Made by a program: the position numbers and the translations under genes. A DNA stretch of 64,000 bases, from positions 1-64,000 of the forward strand of contig JADJEU010000003.1 in NCBI GenBank assembly GCA_016709005.1, given 5' to 3'. This DNA comes from Crocinitomicaceae bacterium (GTDB taxonomy: Bacteria; Bacteroidota; Bacteroidia; Flavobacteriales_D; Crocinitomicaceae). Positions 1 through 9,291 of the stretch are shown in pieces; the stretch's first letter is position 1, and the number at the start of each line of letters is the position of its first letter. The notes under the pieces were generated by a model. It made no database searches. It worked only from the letters and a program-made list of their open reading frames with translations, and was not told where the DNA came from.

Positions 1-118
1 AAATGCTAATTGTTGCGTATAGTATTACCATCAAGAGTCAAAAGTTATCAACAAACAAACGTTTAGTGGTAATTTGTGGGAGCTTAATAATTATTTTTAC
101 GCTTTAATCCAAGTAAAA

Positions 119-583
119 ATGGCTGGTTTAGTAGGTGAATTCGAGTGTGCGCTTGATTCCAAAGGGAGGTTCCTCTTCCCTGCGGGACTGAGAAAGCAAT
201 TGGATCCGGCTGCGAACGAAGTGTTTATGATGAATAAAGGATTTGAGAACTGTTTAACCCTGTACCCGATGAATGAGTGGGATAAGGTTAGCACACGCTT
301 GTCAAAACTGAATTTGTTTAAACCAAAAAACCGGATGTTTTACCGCCTCTTTCATCAGGGAGCGAAACAACTGACGCTGGACAATGCCGGCCGTTTGTTG
401 ATTCCAACCAACATGACAGACCGCATTGGATTGAAGAAAGAAATAATGTTGACGGCGTACAATGACAGGATTGAGATCTGGGATAAGAAAACTTACTTCA
501 AATTAATGGAGGAAAATGTTTCAGATTTTGCTGACCTGGCAGATGAGGTGATGGGAGAAACTGACTCCAACAATGACGAATAA
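119..583 (+). CDS. mraZ: MraZ, transcriptional regulator of the division/cell-wall cluster
   Basis: First gene of the cluster. MraZ is a DNA-binding protein of the AbrB/SpoVT fold that in other bacteria binds repeats in its own promoter and tunes expression of the downstream mra/fts genes. The protein has the two characteristic DxxGR motifs, DSKGR at residues 13-17 and DNAGR at 88-92, one per half of the fold. An in-frame TTG at 74 would add 15 residues, but the ATG at 119 gives MAGLVGEFECALDSKGR, which starts like other family members and yields the normal length of 154 aa. The 3' end overlaps rsmH by 11 bases. No tandem MraZ-box repeats were obvious in the 118 bases upstream, but that stretch is cut by the window edge. 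Confidence 0.95.
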   Translation: MAGLVGEFECALDSKGRFLFPAGLRKQLDPAANEVFMMNKGFENCLTLYPMNEWDKVSTRLSKLNLFKPKNRMFYRLFHQGAKQLTLDNAGRLLIPTNMTDRIGLKKEIMLTAYNDRIEIWDKKTYFKLMEENVSDFADLADEVMGETDSNNDE

Positions 584-1481
584 CGGATACCACGTACCTG
601 TACTTTTTAAAGAATCAATTGACGCCCTGAATATTCCAAAAGCAGGCGTTGTTATTGATGTCACTTTTGGTGGCGGTGGTCACTCACGCGAAATTCTGAA
701 CCGCTTAGGAAAAAAAGGTGTACTGGTTTCTTTTGATCAGGATGACGACGCACTTGAAAACAAAATTGATGATGCCCGTTTTGTTTTAGTCAACGCCAAC
801 TTTCGCTTCCTTATCAACTTCATGAAGTTTTACGATTTGATGGGAGCAGATGCAATTCTTGCTGACCTTGGCGTTTCATCACATCAGTTTGATACCGGTG
901 ACAGAGGCTTCTCTATTCGTGAAGAAGGGAAACTGGATATGCGCATGAATAAAAATGCAACGCTATCTGCACACAAAGTGATCAACCAATATTCAGAGAT
1001 TGATCTTTTCAGAATTTTTAATTCATACGCCGATTTGCAGAATACCAAAAAAGTAGTTTTTGCAATTAACAAAGCGCGCAGAAAAGCTCCTATAAATACA
1101 ACCAAAGAATTAGTGGATTTATTAGGCGAATTAGTTCCGCCTCAAAAGCGCCACCAATTTTTAGCACAGATTTTTCAAGCAATCAGAATTGAAGTGAATG
1201 ACGAGATGGGTGCCTTGATGGACTTGCTTGAACAAAGCGCAAAGGTTTTGAAAAAGGGTGGACGATTGGTTGTGATTTCATACCACAGCATTGAAGACAG
1301 ACTGGTGAAAAATTTTATTCGCAGCGGAAGTTTTGATGGCGAATTAGACAAAGACATGTTTGGAAAAGTGACCAAACCGTTTGATGCAATTAACAACAAA
1401 CCCCTTGTACCAAGTGATGAAGAATTAGAGCGCAATCCAAGATCACGCAGTGCAAAAATGAGGATAGCAGAAAAATTATAG
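573..1481 (+). CDS. rsmH: RsmH, 16S rRNA (cytosine-1402 N4) methyltransferase
   Basis: RsmH (MraW) uses S-adenosylmethionine to methylate N4 of C1402 in the P site of 16S rRNA. The glycine-rich SAM-binding loop DVTFGGGGHS is at residues 29-38. The family tail NPRSRSAKMRIAEK closes the protein, and 302 aa is the usual length. The ATG lies inside the end of mraZ in another frame, so the two are probably translationally coupled. A GC-rich hairpin repeat occupies the short gap to the next gene. Confidence 0.96.
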   Translation: MTNNGYHVPVLFKESIDALNIPKAGVVIDVTFGGGGHSREILNRLGKKGVLVSFDQDDDALENKIDDARFVLVNANFRFLINFMKFYDLMGADAILADLGVSSHQFDTGDRGFSIREEGKLDMRMNKNATLSAHKVINQYSEIDLFRIFNSYADLQNTKKVVFAINKARRKAPINTTKELVDLLGELVPPQKRHQFLAQIFQAIRIEVNDEMGALMDLLEQSAKVLKKGGRLVVISYHSIEDRLVKNFIRSGSFDGELDKDMFGKVTKPFDAINNKPLVPSDEELERNPRSRSAKMRIAEKL

Positions 1482-1486
1482 ACCGT

Positions 1487-1509
1487 AGCGGAAGGCCTCG
1501 CGCCTTCCG
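1487..1509. repeat. GC-rich hairpin repeat, REP-like, copy 1
   Basis: A perfect 7-bp inverted repeat, GGAAGGC at 1490-1496 and GCCTTCC at 1502-1508, encloses the loop CTCGC. It is strikingly GC-rich against AT-rich surroundings and fills much of the 42-base gap between rsmH and ftsL. A second copy with the same loop and a compensated stem lies at 10375-10397. No T-tract follows, so it does not look like a terminator. Confidence 0.6.
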
Positions 1510-1523
1510 ACAGATTAAATAAA

Positions 1524-1955
1524 ATGAGCACAAACGAATACAACGAAAACAGCGAGCCAAAAAAAGCCGAACCGGTTGTTGAAGAAACTGCGGAGGCAAT
1601 TGCTCAGCCTGAAAAAAAAGACAAACTTTTTTCAGGCAGAACGTTGGTGCGAATTATGAATGGTGAGTTTTTGACACGTGACTCATTCCTGAATAATTTG
1701 CCGTTTACATTTTTCGTTGGATTTCTATTGGTGGTAGTAATTGCATGGGGGTATTACGGTGAAACTGTTGCAAAAAAAGAAATACAGCTTGAAAAAGAAC
1801 TGGGTGAACTCAACTCAGAATATTATACACTGACAGCAGAATACAATGCGCAACGTGGCAGAAGGCAAATTGCTGAAAAGTTAGCGCCAACTGGTGTAAA
1901 AGAAAGTGTGAGTTCACCGAAAAAAATACGTGTACGGAAATACATTTTTCCATAA
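1524..1955 (+). CDS. ftsL: FtsL-like division protein
   Basis: Small bitopic membrane protein of 143 aa in the position of ftsL. It has a polar acidic N-terminal part (residues 1-50), one hydrophobic segment at about 60-78, then a charged helical segment (about 80-120) and a basic end. This is the architecture of the Bacteroidetes FtsL-like proteins, which bridge FtsQ and the FtsW-FtsI synthase. Sequence conservation in this family is too low for motif proof, so the call rests on topology, size and place between rsmH and ftsI. Its stop overlaps the ftsI start by one base. Confidence 0.8.
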   Translation: MSTNEYNENSEPKKAEPVVEETAEAIAQPEKKDKLFSGRTLVRIMNGEFLTRDSFLNNLPFTFFVGFLLVVVIAWGYYGETVAKKEIQLEKELGELNSEYYTLTAEYNAQRGRRQIAEKLAPTGVKESVSSPKKIRVRKYIFP

Positions 1956-4041
1956 TGGACGATAAAAAACAACTCTATATTAAAGCTTATGTACTGTACA
2001 TTCTGGCAGTAATTGCAATGATTGCGGTCATTGTGCGCATTTGCTATATCCAATATGGAGATGTTGTACCCAATGCCGTTTTTGTAGATGAATCAGGAAC
2101 TGAAGTAACAACACGTATTGATTCAATTGAACCAAGCAGAGGAAGAATTTTAGCGGACGATTACAGTGATTTGGTTACATCAGTTCCGCTTTATAATGTG
2201 TTCATGGATTTGACGGTGATGAACAATGAACTATACCAAGAGTTGGATTCACTGGCGTATCACTTAGCGATTTTATTTCCTGATAAAACAAAAACAGAAT
2301 GGGAAACTGAATTGCGTTTTGCAAGACAAAATGGAGATCGTTATCACAAAATTGCATTGAAAGTAAAATACGATGTTGTAAAAGAGTTGCGTGAATTTCC
2401 AATCCTCAGAGAAAATAAAAATAAAGGCGGATACATTGAAGAAAAATACATGAAGCGCGAAATGCCTTATGGTTCTTTGGCGCAACGTACATTAGGTTCT
2501 AAAAGAGAAGGCGCAAAACCAATTGGATTGGAAGGCAGCTTTGATCAATGGCTGAGTGGTGAATACGGTTTGATCACAAAACATTTGGTCAACAACAGCT
2601 GGAAACCAGTTGGCAATGATTTGCTACGCGAGCCCATTGATGGAGCAGACATTGTGACATCAATCAACATCGATATTCAAGACGTTGCAGAAAATGAATT
2701 ACGCAAACAATTGGAAAATCAAAAGGCAAAATATGGTACCGTTGTTTTGATGGAAGTTGAAACCGGTTTTGTAAAAGCAATTGCGAACCTGACACGTGAC
2801 GAAGAAGACGGAAAATATTATGAAAGTTACAATCACGCCGTAGCCACACGATCTGATCCAGGTTCAACATTCAAGTTGGTTTCACTGATGGCTTTGCTGG
2901 AAGACGGTAAACGTGATATTACAGATACCGTTGGTGCGTGGGATAATTATCAGTTCTATGATTTAACCGTAAAGGAACACGAAGCAGGTGGCTACGGAAG
3001 AATCACCATTCAAAAAGCTTTTGAGGTTTCATCCAACGTGTTTTCAAAAATTGTAAATGATGCGTATAGTCAGAATCCGCAAGCCTTTATTGATCGGATT
3101 AAATCATTTGGAATTGGTCAGCCACTTGGATTGGATATTGCAGGAGAAGCAATACCTGTTGTAAAGAACGCAAACCAGGCTGACTGGTCCGGAACTACTT
3201 TACCTCAGATGGCAATTGGTTATGAAGTTGAGGTAACGCCAATGCAGATGCTTGCTTTTTATAATGCAGTAGCAAATGACGGTGAGTTGGTGAAACCACA
3301 ATTTGTAACTGAAATCAGAAAAGATGGACACACAATTCGCAAGTTTGAAAAAATAGTTTTGAGAGAAAAAATATGTTCTGATGAGACGCTGGAAAAATTG
3401 AAAATCTGTTTAGAAGGAGTTGTTGAAAGAGGGACGGGAAGTGATTTGAAAAGTGCCAATTTTAAAATTGCTGGTAAAACCGGAACAGCTCAGATTGTAA
3501 ATACCAATCAGGGTTATGGTGATAAACATTTAGCATCATTCATAGGATATTTTCCGGCAGATAAACCAAAATACACGTGCATTGTTTCAATTGCCGGACC
3601 AACACGGCAGATTTACGGAGCGCAAGTTTCAGGAACTGTGTTTGCTGCTATTGCCAACAAAGTTTTTTCTTCTTCATTGGAATATCATCACAATTACAAC
3701 GGTGGAAATCGCATTGCAACTTATCCAAAAGTGAAAGCAGGTTATAATCCAGATGCACAATTGGTATTGAAAAAATTGGAGTGAATTACAGAGATTTAAG
3801 TAACAATCAACTTTGGTCAACGGCTGGTTTGACAGAAAATTATATCACCCTTGAGCCTCGAAAAGTGGATGAAACACATGTTCCAAATTGTGTTGGAATG
3901 CCCATGAACGATGCTGTTTTTTTATGTGAGAACGCAGGTTTGAGAGTATTTGTTTCCGGCAGCGGTCGTGTGGTTTCACAATCACTCACTGCGGGAGATG
4001 TTTTTGTAAAAGGTCAATCAATAAAATTGGAATTACGCTAG
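1955..4041 (+). CDS. ftsI: FtsI-type penicillin-binding protein with PASTA domain, frameshifted near the 3' end
   Basis: Class B transpeptidase that cross-links septal peptidoglycan. There is one membrane segment at residues 12-33 and a transpeptidase domain with the active-site motifs SxxK (S304-K307), SxN (S359-N361) and KTG (509-511). The first frame stops at 3784 (609 aa). A second frame, 3781-4041, holds a PASTA domain that begins near HVPNCVGMPMNDA. One extra A in the A6 run at 3770-3775 joins them into 695 aa, the usual size of Bacteroidetes FtsI with a C-terminal PASTA domain. I therefore read this as one gene with a missing base. The alternative is two coupled genes with a GTGA overlap at 3781-3784. 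The end abuts the murE start. Confidence 0.9.
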
Positions 4042-5504
4042 TGAAAAATTTACAGGACATATTATATAAAGTCAATTTGGTTTCTGTTCACGGATCGTTG
4101 GATAAGAAAATGGACGCAGTTGTTTTTGATTCTCGTAAGATGGTTGAAAACGGATTGTTTGTTGCTGTAAAAGGTGTTCAAGCTGATGGTCATTTGTTCA
4201 TTGAAAAAGCAATTCTGACCGGCGCTACTGTTGTGGTCTGCGAAACATTACCTGAGAAATTAATTCCACAAGTCACGTTTGTTCAAGTGAAAGATTCATC
4301 TGTTGCGTTGGCATATATAGCAGCTAATTTTTATGATAATCCATCACTCGAATTGAACCTTGTTGGTATTACCGGAACGAATGGTAAAACTACTACCGCA
4401 ACATTATCACATAAACTTTTTTCTGATCTCGGATTTAAAGTTGGTTTGCTGTCAACGGTCGTCAATAAAATCGGAGAAACTGAAATTCCAGCTACGCATA
4501 CTACACCAGATCCTGTTGAACTGAACCGACTTTTGAGAGAGATGGTTGAAGCAGGGTGTGAGTATTGTTTTATGGAAGTGAGTTCTCACGCGGTGCATCA
4601 ACATAGAATTACCGGACTTGATTTTAAAGTGGCGCTTTTCACAAACATCACACACGATCATTTAGATTATCACAAAACATTCCGCGAGTATATCAACGCT
4701 AAAAAAGGATTCTTTGATAATCTGGGTACAAATGCGGTAGCTATTGTCAATATTGATGATACCAATGGAATGGTGATGGTGCAAAACACCAAAGCTAAAA
4801 TTCGTACGCTGGCACTTCAGACACTTGCAGATTACAAAGCAAAAATTGTGGAGAACAGTTTTTCAGGATTGATTTTGAACATCAATTCGCATGAAGTTTA
4901 TACAAATTTAATTGGTGGATTTAATGCTTACAATTTGTTAAGTGTCTACGCAATTGCGGTTGAATTAGGTCAGGATGAAATTGAAGTTTTAACAGGCATC
5001 AGCAAATTGAAATCAGTAGAAGGCCGCTTTGAATATTTTACATCGCCTTCAAAAATTACCGCAATTGTTGATTACGCGCATACACCGGATGCATTAAAGA
5101 ATGTGTTAGGCACAATTCAAACTGTACGCACACGCAATGAGCAGGTGATTACCGTTGTGGGTTGTGGCGGTGATCGTGACAAAACAAAACGTCCTGTGAT
5201 GGCGGGTATTGCTGCAGAGATGAGTGATAAAGTAATTCTCACTTCAGATAATCCGCGCTCTGAAAATCCGGATGAAATTATTCGTGAAATGCAACAAGGT
5301 GTTTCACCAGAAAGAAGTGCAAGATCACTTTCAGTAACCAATCGCGCAGAAGCAATCAAAGTAGCATGTGCACTTGCACAACCTGGAGATATCTTATTAA
5401 TTGCCGGAAAAGGCCATGAAAAATATCAAGAAATAAAAGGTGTGAAATATCCTTTTGATGATTTTGAAACAGTAAAAGAAACCCTTAAAAACCTGAATAA
5501 ATAA
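4041..5504 (+). CDS. murE: MurE, UDP-MurNAc-L-Ala-D-Glu : meso-diaminopimelate ligase
   Basis: Cytoplasmic Mur ligase that adds the third stem amino acid. The ATP loop TGTNGKTT is at residues 111-118. DNPRSENP begins at 403; DNPR is the known specificity motif for meso-diaminopimelate rather than lysine, so mDAP peptidoglycan is predicted. Length 487 aa is normal. It begins with GTG at 4041, sharing the last base of the ftsI/PASTA stop, and its own stop overlaps the mraY start by one base. Confidence 0.96.
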   Translation: MKNLQDILYKVNLVSVHGSLDKKMDAVVFDSRKMVENGLFVAVKGVQADGHLFIEKAILTGATVVVCETLPEKLIPQVTFVQVKDSSVALAYIAANFYDNPSLELNLVGITGTNGKTTTATLSHKLFSDLGFKVGLLSTVVNKIGETEIPATHTTPDPVELNRLLREMVEAGCEYCFMEVSSHAVHQHRITGLDFKVALFTNITHDHLDYHKTFREYINAKKGFFDNLGTNAVAIVNIDDTNGMVMVQNTKAKIRTLALQTLADYKAKIVENSFSGLILNINSHEVYTNLIGGFNAYNLLSVYAIAVELGQDEIEVLTGISKLKSVEGRFEYFTSPSKITAIVDYAHTPDALKNVLGTIQTVRTRNEQVITVVGCGGDRDKTKRPVMAGIAAEMSDKVILTSDNPRSENPDEIIREMQQGVSPERSARSLSVTNRAEAIKVACALAQPGDILLIAGKGHEKYQEIKGVKYPFDDFETVKETLKNLNK

Positions 5505-6742
5505 TGTTGTATTATCTTTTTCACTATCTAGATTCGTTGGGCGTTCCGGGAGCGGGTGTCTTCGATTATATTTCGTTCAGAGCGGCCATGGCAATCATCA
5601 CGTCGCTTTTGATTTCGATGGTTTTTGGAAAGCGCATCATCAACTTGTTGCGCAAACAACAAATCGGTGAAACCGTTCGCGATTTAGGCTTGGAAGGTCA
5701 AAAGGCAAAAGAAGGAACACCAACCATGGGAGGCCTTATCATCCTTGCTGCTGTTTTAATTCCAACTTTATTATTTGCAAAACTGGAGAATATTTATGTG
5801 ATCATCATGATCATTGCAACCATTCTTTTAGGCCTGATTGGATTCATTGATGACTATATCAAAGTTTTCAAAAAGAACAAAGAAGGTTTAGCGGGACGAT
5901 TTAAAATTATCGGACAAATTATTGTCGGAATTATCGTTGGTTCTATTCTCTATTTTCATCCGGATGTTCAAGTGCATGAAAATATTCCGGTAGCTGAAAA
6001 CATGCCAAACAGTGTCGATGTTTCCGATAAGCACAATGAAACGCATCCCGGCACCAAATGGGTGATGACAAAGGACATGACAACTACCATTCCGTTTGTA
6101 AAAGACAACGAGTTTAATTACAACTGGATCATTGGTGATACCGCAAAAAGTTACGGTTGGATGTTATTTATTCCAGTTGTGATTTTGGTAATTATTTCTG
6201 TTTCCAACGGTGCAAATATGACCGATGGATTGGATGGATTGGCAACTGGAACTTCTGGAATTATTGCAATCGCCTTAGCGGTTCTTGCATACGTTTCGGG
6301 TCACATTGAATTTGCAGATTATCTGAATGTAATGTACATACCAGACTCTGCTGAACTCGTAATTTTTATTGCAGCATTCATGGGTGCATGCATCGGATTC
6401 CTTTGGTATAACTCATATCCGGCGCAAGTATTCATGGGCGATACAGGAAGTTTGGCAATTGGTGGAATCATTGCCGTATTTGCAATCTTGATCAGAAAAG
6501 AATTATTGATTCCGGTTTTATGCGGTGTCTTTTTGGTGGAAAATTTATCAGTAGTGATGCAGGTGACCTGGTTTAAATATACCAAACGAAAATATGGTGA
6601 AGGTCGACGCATTTTCAAAATGGCTCCGCTGCATCATCATTATCAGAAGTTAGGAATTCACGAAGCAAAAATTGTTGCCCGCTTTTGGATTGTCGGAATC
6701 ATTCTGGCGGTAATGACCATTGTTACATTGAAACTTCGTTAA
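5504..6742 (+). CDS. mraY: MraY, phospho-MurNAc-pentapeptide transferase
   Basis: Polytopic inner-membrane enzyme that makes lipid I from UDP-MurNAc-pentapeptide and undecaprenyl phosphate. Family signatures are present: DDYIK with D116/D117, NMTDGLDGL near 238-246, MGDTGS near 311-316, and the HHH triad at 377-379. At 412 aa it is longer than the roughly 360 aa of E. coli MraY. The extra length is a hydrophilic insert at about residues 152-208 between membrane segments, a feature I associate with Bacteroidetes MraY proteins. Confidence 0.96.
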   Translation: MLYYLFHYLDSLGVPGAGVFDYISFRAAMAIITSLLISMVFGKRIINLLRKQQIGETVRDLGLEGQKAKEGTPTMGGLIILAAVLIPTLLFAKLENIYVIIMIIATILLGLIGFIDDYIKVFKKNKEGLAGRFKIIGQIIVGIIVGSILYFHPDVQVHENIPVAENMPNSVDVSDKHNETHPGTKWVMTKDMTTTIPFVKDNEFNYNWIIGDTAKSYGWMLFIPVVILVIISVSNGANMTDGLDGLATGTSGIIAIALAVLAYVSGHIEFADYLNVMYIPDSAELVIFIAAFMGACIGFLWYNSYPAQVFMGDTGSLAIGGIIAVFAILIRKELLIPVLCGVFLVENLSVVMQVTWFKYTKRKYGEGRRIFKMAPLHHHYQKLGIHEAKIVARFWIVGIILAVMTIVTLKLR

Positions 6743-6759
6743 CGCTTTTTGAAAAGAGT

Positions 6760-8100
6760 ATGAGTACAAAACAAAATATTGTGATTCTGGGTGCCGGCGA
6801 AAGCGGAGTAGGTGCAGCGCTTTTAGCAAAGGCAAAAGGACATGCTGTTTTCTTATCTGATTTTGGAAAAATAAAACCTTCTTACAGAAAAGAGCTGGAA
6901 GAAAATGCGCTTGAATACGAAGAAGGAAAACATACTGAAGATCGCGTGCTTGCTGCCGATTTGATTATTAAAAGTCCGGGTATTCCAGACAAAGCATCAA
7001 TCATCAAAAAACTAAAAGAGAAAAAAATTCCGATCATCTCAGAAATAGAATTTGCAAGCCGATACACGACAAAAAAGATGGTTTGCATTACGGGTTCAAA
7101 TGGTAAAACTACCACCACCATGTGGATCCATCACATTTTAAAAAACGGTGGTAAAAAAGCAGAATTGGCTGGTAACGTTGGTAAATCACTTGCACGACTG
7201 GTGATTGATGACGAGGCAGAAGTTTATGTGATTGAGTTGAGTTCTTTTCAACTGGATGACATGTATGATTTCAAAGCAGACATTGCTGTTTTAACAAACA
7301 TTACACCTGATCATCTGGATCGCTACAATTATGAAATGCAAAATTATGTAGACTCCAAATTTCGGGTGATTCAAAACATGACCAAGAATGACTGGTTCAT
7401 CTATAATGCAGATGATCCGATTATTCTGACCGAAATACAAAAGCGTACAATAGCCGCAAACCTGGCGCCATTCTCAATTGAAAAAACAGAAGGAATGGTA
7501 GGATTTTTAAACAACAACCAAATAAATATAAACCTTAAATCTGAATTCACTATGTCGATCCACGATCTATCCTTAAAAGGAAAACACAACGCACAAAATT
7601 CTCTGGCATCAGGTATTGTCGGGAATCTTTTGGAAATCCGCAACGAGTCATTGCGTGAAAGTTTATCTGATTTCAAAAACGTTGAACACCGCTTGGAATT
7701 TGTTGCCAAAGTAAATGGTATTGAATTCATCAATGATTCAAAAGCAACCAACGTAAATTCAGTTTGGTATGCGCTTGAAAGTATGGAAAAACCAACGGTA
7801 TGGATTGTTGGTGGTGTCGATAAAGGAAATGACTATGAGTCGCTGTTACCACTTGTAAAAGATAAAGTGAAAGCCATTGTTTGTCTTGGAAAAGATAACG
7901 CAAAAATCAAAGAAGCCTTCAGTGGTGCAGTAGATGTAATTGCTGAAGCAGGTTCTGCTTACGAAGCAGTTGCTTTGTCTTACACATTTGCTAAAAAAGA
8001 TGATGTGGTATTGTTATCACCGGCTTGTGCAAGTTTTGATTTATTTGAAAACTACGAGGATCGTGGTAAGCAATTTAAAGCTGCTGTAAGAGCATTGTAA
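6760..8100 (+). CDS. murD: MurD, UDP-MurNAc-L-Ala : D-glutamate ligase
   Basis: Cytoplasmic Mur ligase that adds D-glutamate. It opens with a Rossmann-like UDP-binding segment, IVILGAGESGVGAA, and the ATP loop TGSNGKTT is at residues 111-118. The open frame extends back into mraY, but the ATG at 6760 gives MSTKQNIVILG and 446 aa, the usual length, and leaves 17 bases after mraY. Ends 15 bases before ftsW. Confidence 0.95.
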   Translation: MSTKQNIVILGAGESGVGAALLAKAKGHAVFLSDFGKIKPSYRKELEENALEYEEGKHTEDRVLAADLIIKSPGIPDKASIIKKLKEKKIPIISEIEFASRYTTKKMVCITGSNGKTTTTMWIHHILKNGGKKAELAGNVGKSLARLVIDDEAEVYVIELSSFQLDDMYDFKADIAVLTNITPDHLDRYNYEMQNYVDSKFRVIQNMTKNDWFIYNADDPIILTEIQKRTIAANLAPFSIEKTEGMVGFLNNNQININLKSEFTMSIHDLSLKGKHNAQNSLASGIVGNLLEIRNESLRESLSDFKNVEHRLEFVAKVNGIEFINDSKATNVNSVWYALESMEKPTVWIVGGVDKGNDYESLLPLVKDKVKAIVCLGKDNAKIKEAFSGAVDVIAEAGSAYEAVALSYTFAKKDDVVLLSPACASFDLFENYEDRGKQFKAAVRAL

Positions 8101-8115
8101 TAAAATAAATTTCGA

Positions 8116-9291
8116 TTGAAAGAACTTTTTAAATATTTAGGTGGCGATCGCAACATTTGGGTGCTGGCTATTACGCTTGGACTCATTTCTGTGGTATCTG
8201 TTTTTAGCTTCATTCCAATTTTGGTGAAAGTGAAAGGCATGAGCTATTCCTATTTATTTTTTAAACATTTCTTTTTGTTGCTGCTTGGATTTGTGATCAT
8301 GTATGTAGTACATAAAATTCCAATCAAAGCATTTTCAAAACTGTCGAAGTTTCTCATGTATGTTGCGATTGTACTTCTTGTACTCACCATGTTTATTGGT
8401 GAAAGTATAAACGGTGCTGACCGTTGGCTGAAGATTCCTTTTGTTCCGTTTTCATTTCAGACATCTGATTTTGCAAAGCTGGCGCTGATCATTTATTTGT
8501 CACGTCAACTCGTAAAACGCAAAGATGAATTTCAGGATTTTGGAATTGTGATGCGTTATATTTTGGTGCCGATTGGTTTGGTTGTATTTCTGATTCTTCC
8601 ATCCAATTTATCGACGGCAGCCTTAGTCGGATTGCTTGCATTTGCAATGTTGATTCTTGCAAAATTCCCATGGAAGTGGATTGGAATTTCTGTGGGAAGT
8701 ATGGTCGGAATTTTTCTGCTTCTGCTCATGCTGGCCAAATTGTCACCTGATGTTTTGCCGCGTGTTGAAACCTGGCGTATGCGCATTGTGCGTATGTTCA
8801 GTAATGATACCGATCCAAAAGATGAGGTGCAGATTAATACAGCGCTCGCAGCAATTAAAAATGGAGCAATTACATTAAAAGATCCTTTTCCGGAAGGTCC
8901 TGGAAACGGTGTGATGAAACATTATATTCCGGAAGCTTATGCCGATTTTTACTTTGCAGCTTTGATTGAAGAAGGTGGTTTACCCATGGCGGTTGTTGTT
9001 ATTATTTTATACCTGGCCATGTTGTTTCGTTTCATCAAAGCAGGTCTCGGCGCAGAAGATTTATTTGCGACTTATGTTGCACTCGGAATTGCAATTATGC
9101 TCTTTTCACAAGTAATGGTCAACATGTTTGTAAGTACTAAACTCATGCCGGTAACAGGTCAAAATATGCCGCTCTTAAGTATGGGAGGAACGTCAAGTTG
9201 GTTTACCTGTATTGCATTCGGAATTGTATTAAGCATCAGCAGAAATCAATTTAAAACAAGCGAAGAAACTGAACCAAATGTCATTGAATAA
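8116..9291 (+). CDS. ftsW: FtsW, SEDS-family septal peptidoglycan polymerase
   Basis: Polytopic SEDS glycosyltransferase that works with FtsI. Its 391 residues are mostly hydrophobic, with about ten membrane segments. There is a long extracytoplasmic loop between about residues 215 and 280, and the family segment MPVTGQNMPLLSMGGTS lies near the end. The start appears to be TTG at 8116 (KELFKYLGGDRNIW); the next ATG would remove the first membrane helix. Place between murD and murG is the standard one. Confidence 0.93.
   Translation: MKELFKYLGGDRNIWVLAITLGLISVVSVFSFIPILVKVKGMSYSYLFFKHFFLLLLGFVIMYVVHKIPIKAFSKLSKFLMYVAIVLLVLTMFIGESINGADRWLKIPFVPFSFQTSDFAKLALIIYLSRQLVKRKDEFQDFGIVMRYILVPIGLVVFLILPSNLSTAALVGLLAFAMLILAKFPWKWIGISVGSMVGIFLLLLMLAKLSPDVLPRVETWRMRIVRMFSNDTDPKDEVQINTALAAIKNGAITLKDPFPEGPGNGVMKHYIPEAYADFYFAALIEEGGLPMAVVVIILYLAMLFRFIKAGLGAEDLFATYVALGIAIMLFSQVMVNMFVSTKLMPVTGQNMPLLSMGGTSSWFTCIAFGIVLSISRNQFKTSEETEPNVIE

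Noticed and set aside
1..118. MraZ-binding boxes or a full promoter before mraZ
   Set aside because: No tandem repeats and only near-matches to TAnnTTTG (TAATTTG, one base short); the window edge limits the view.
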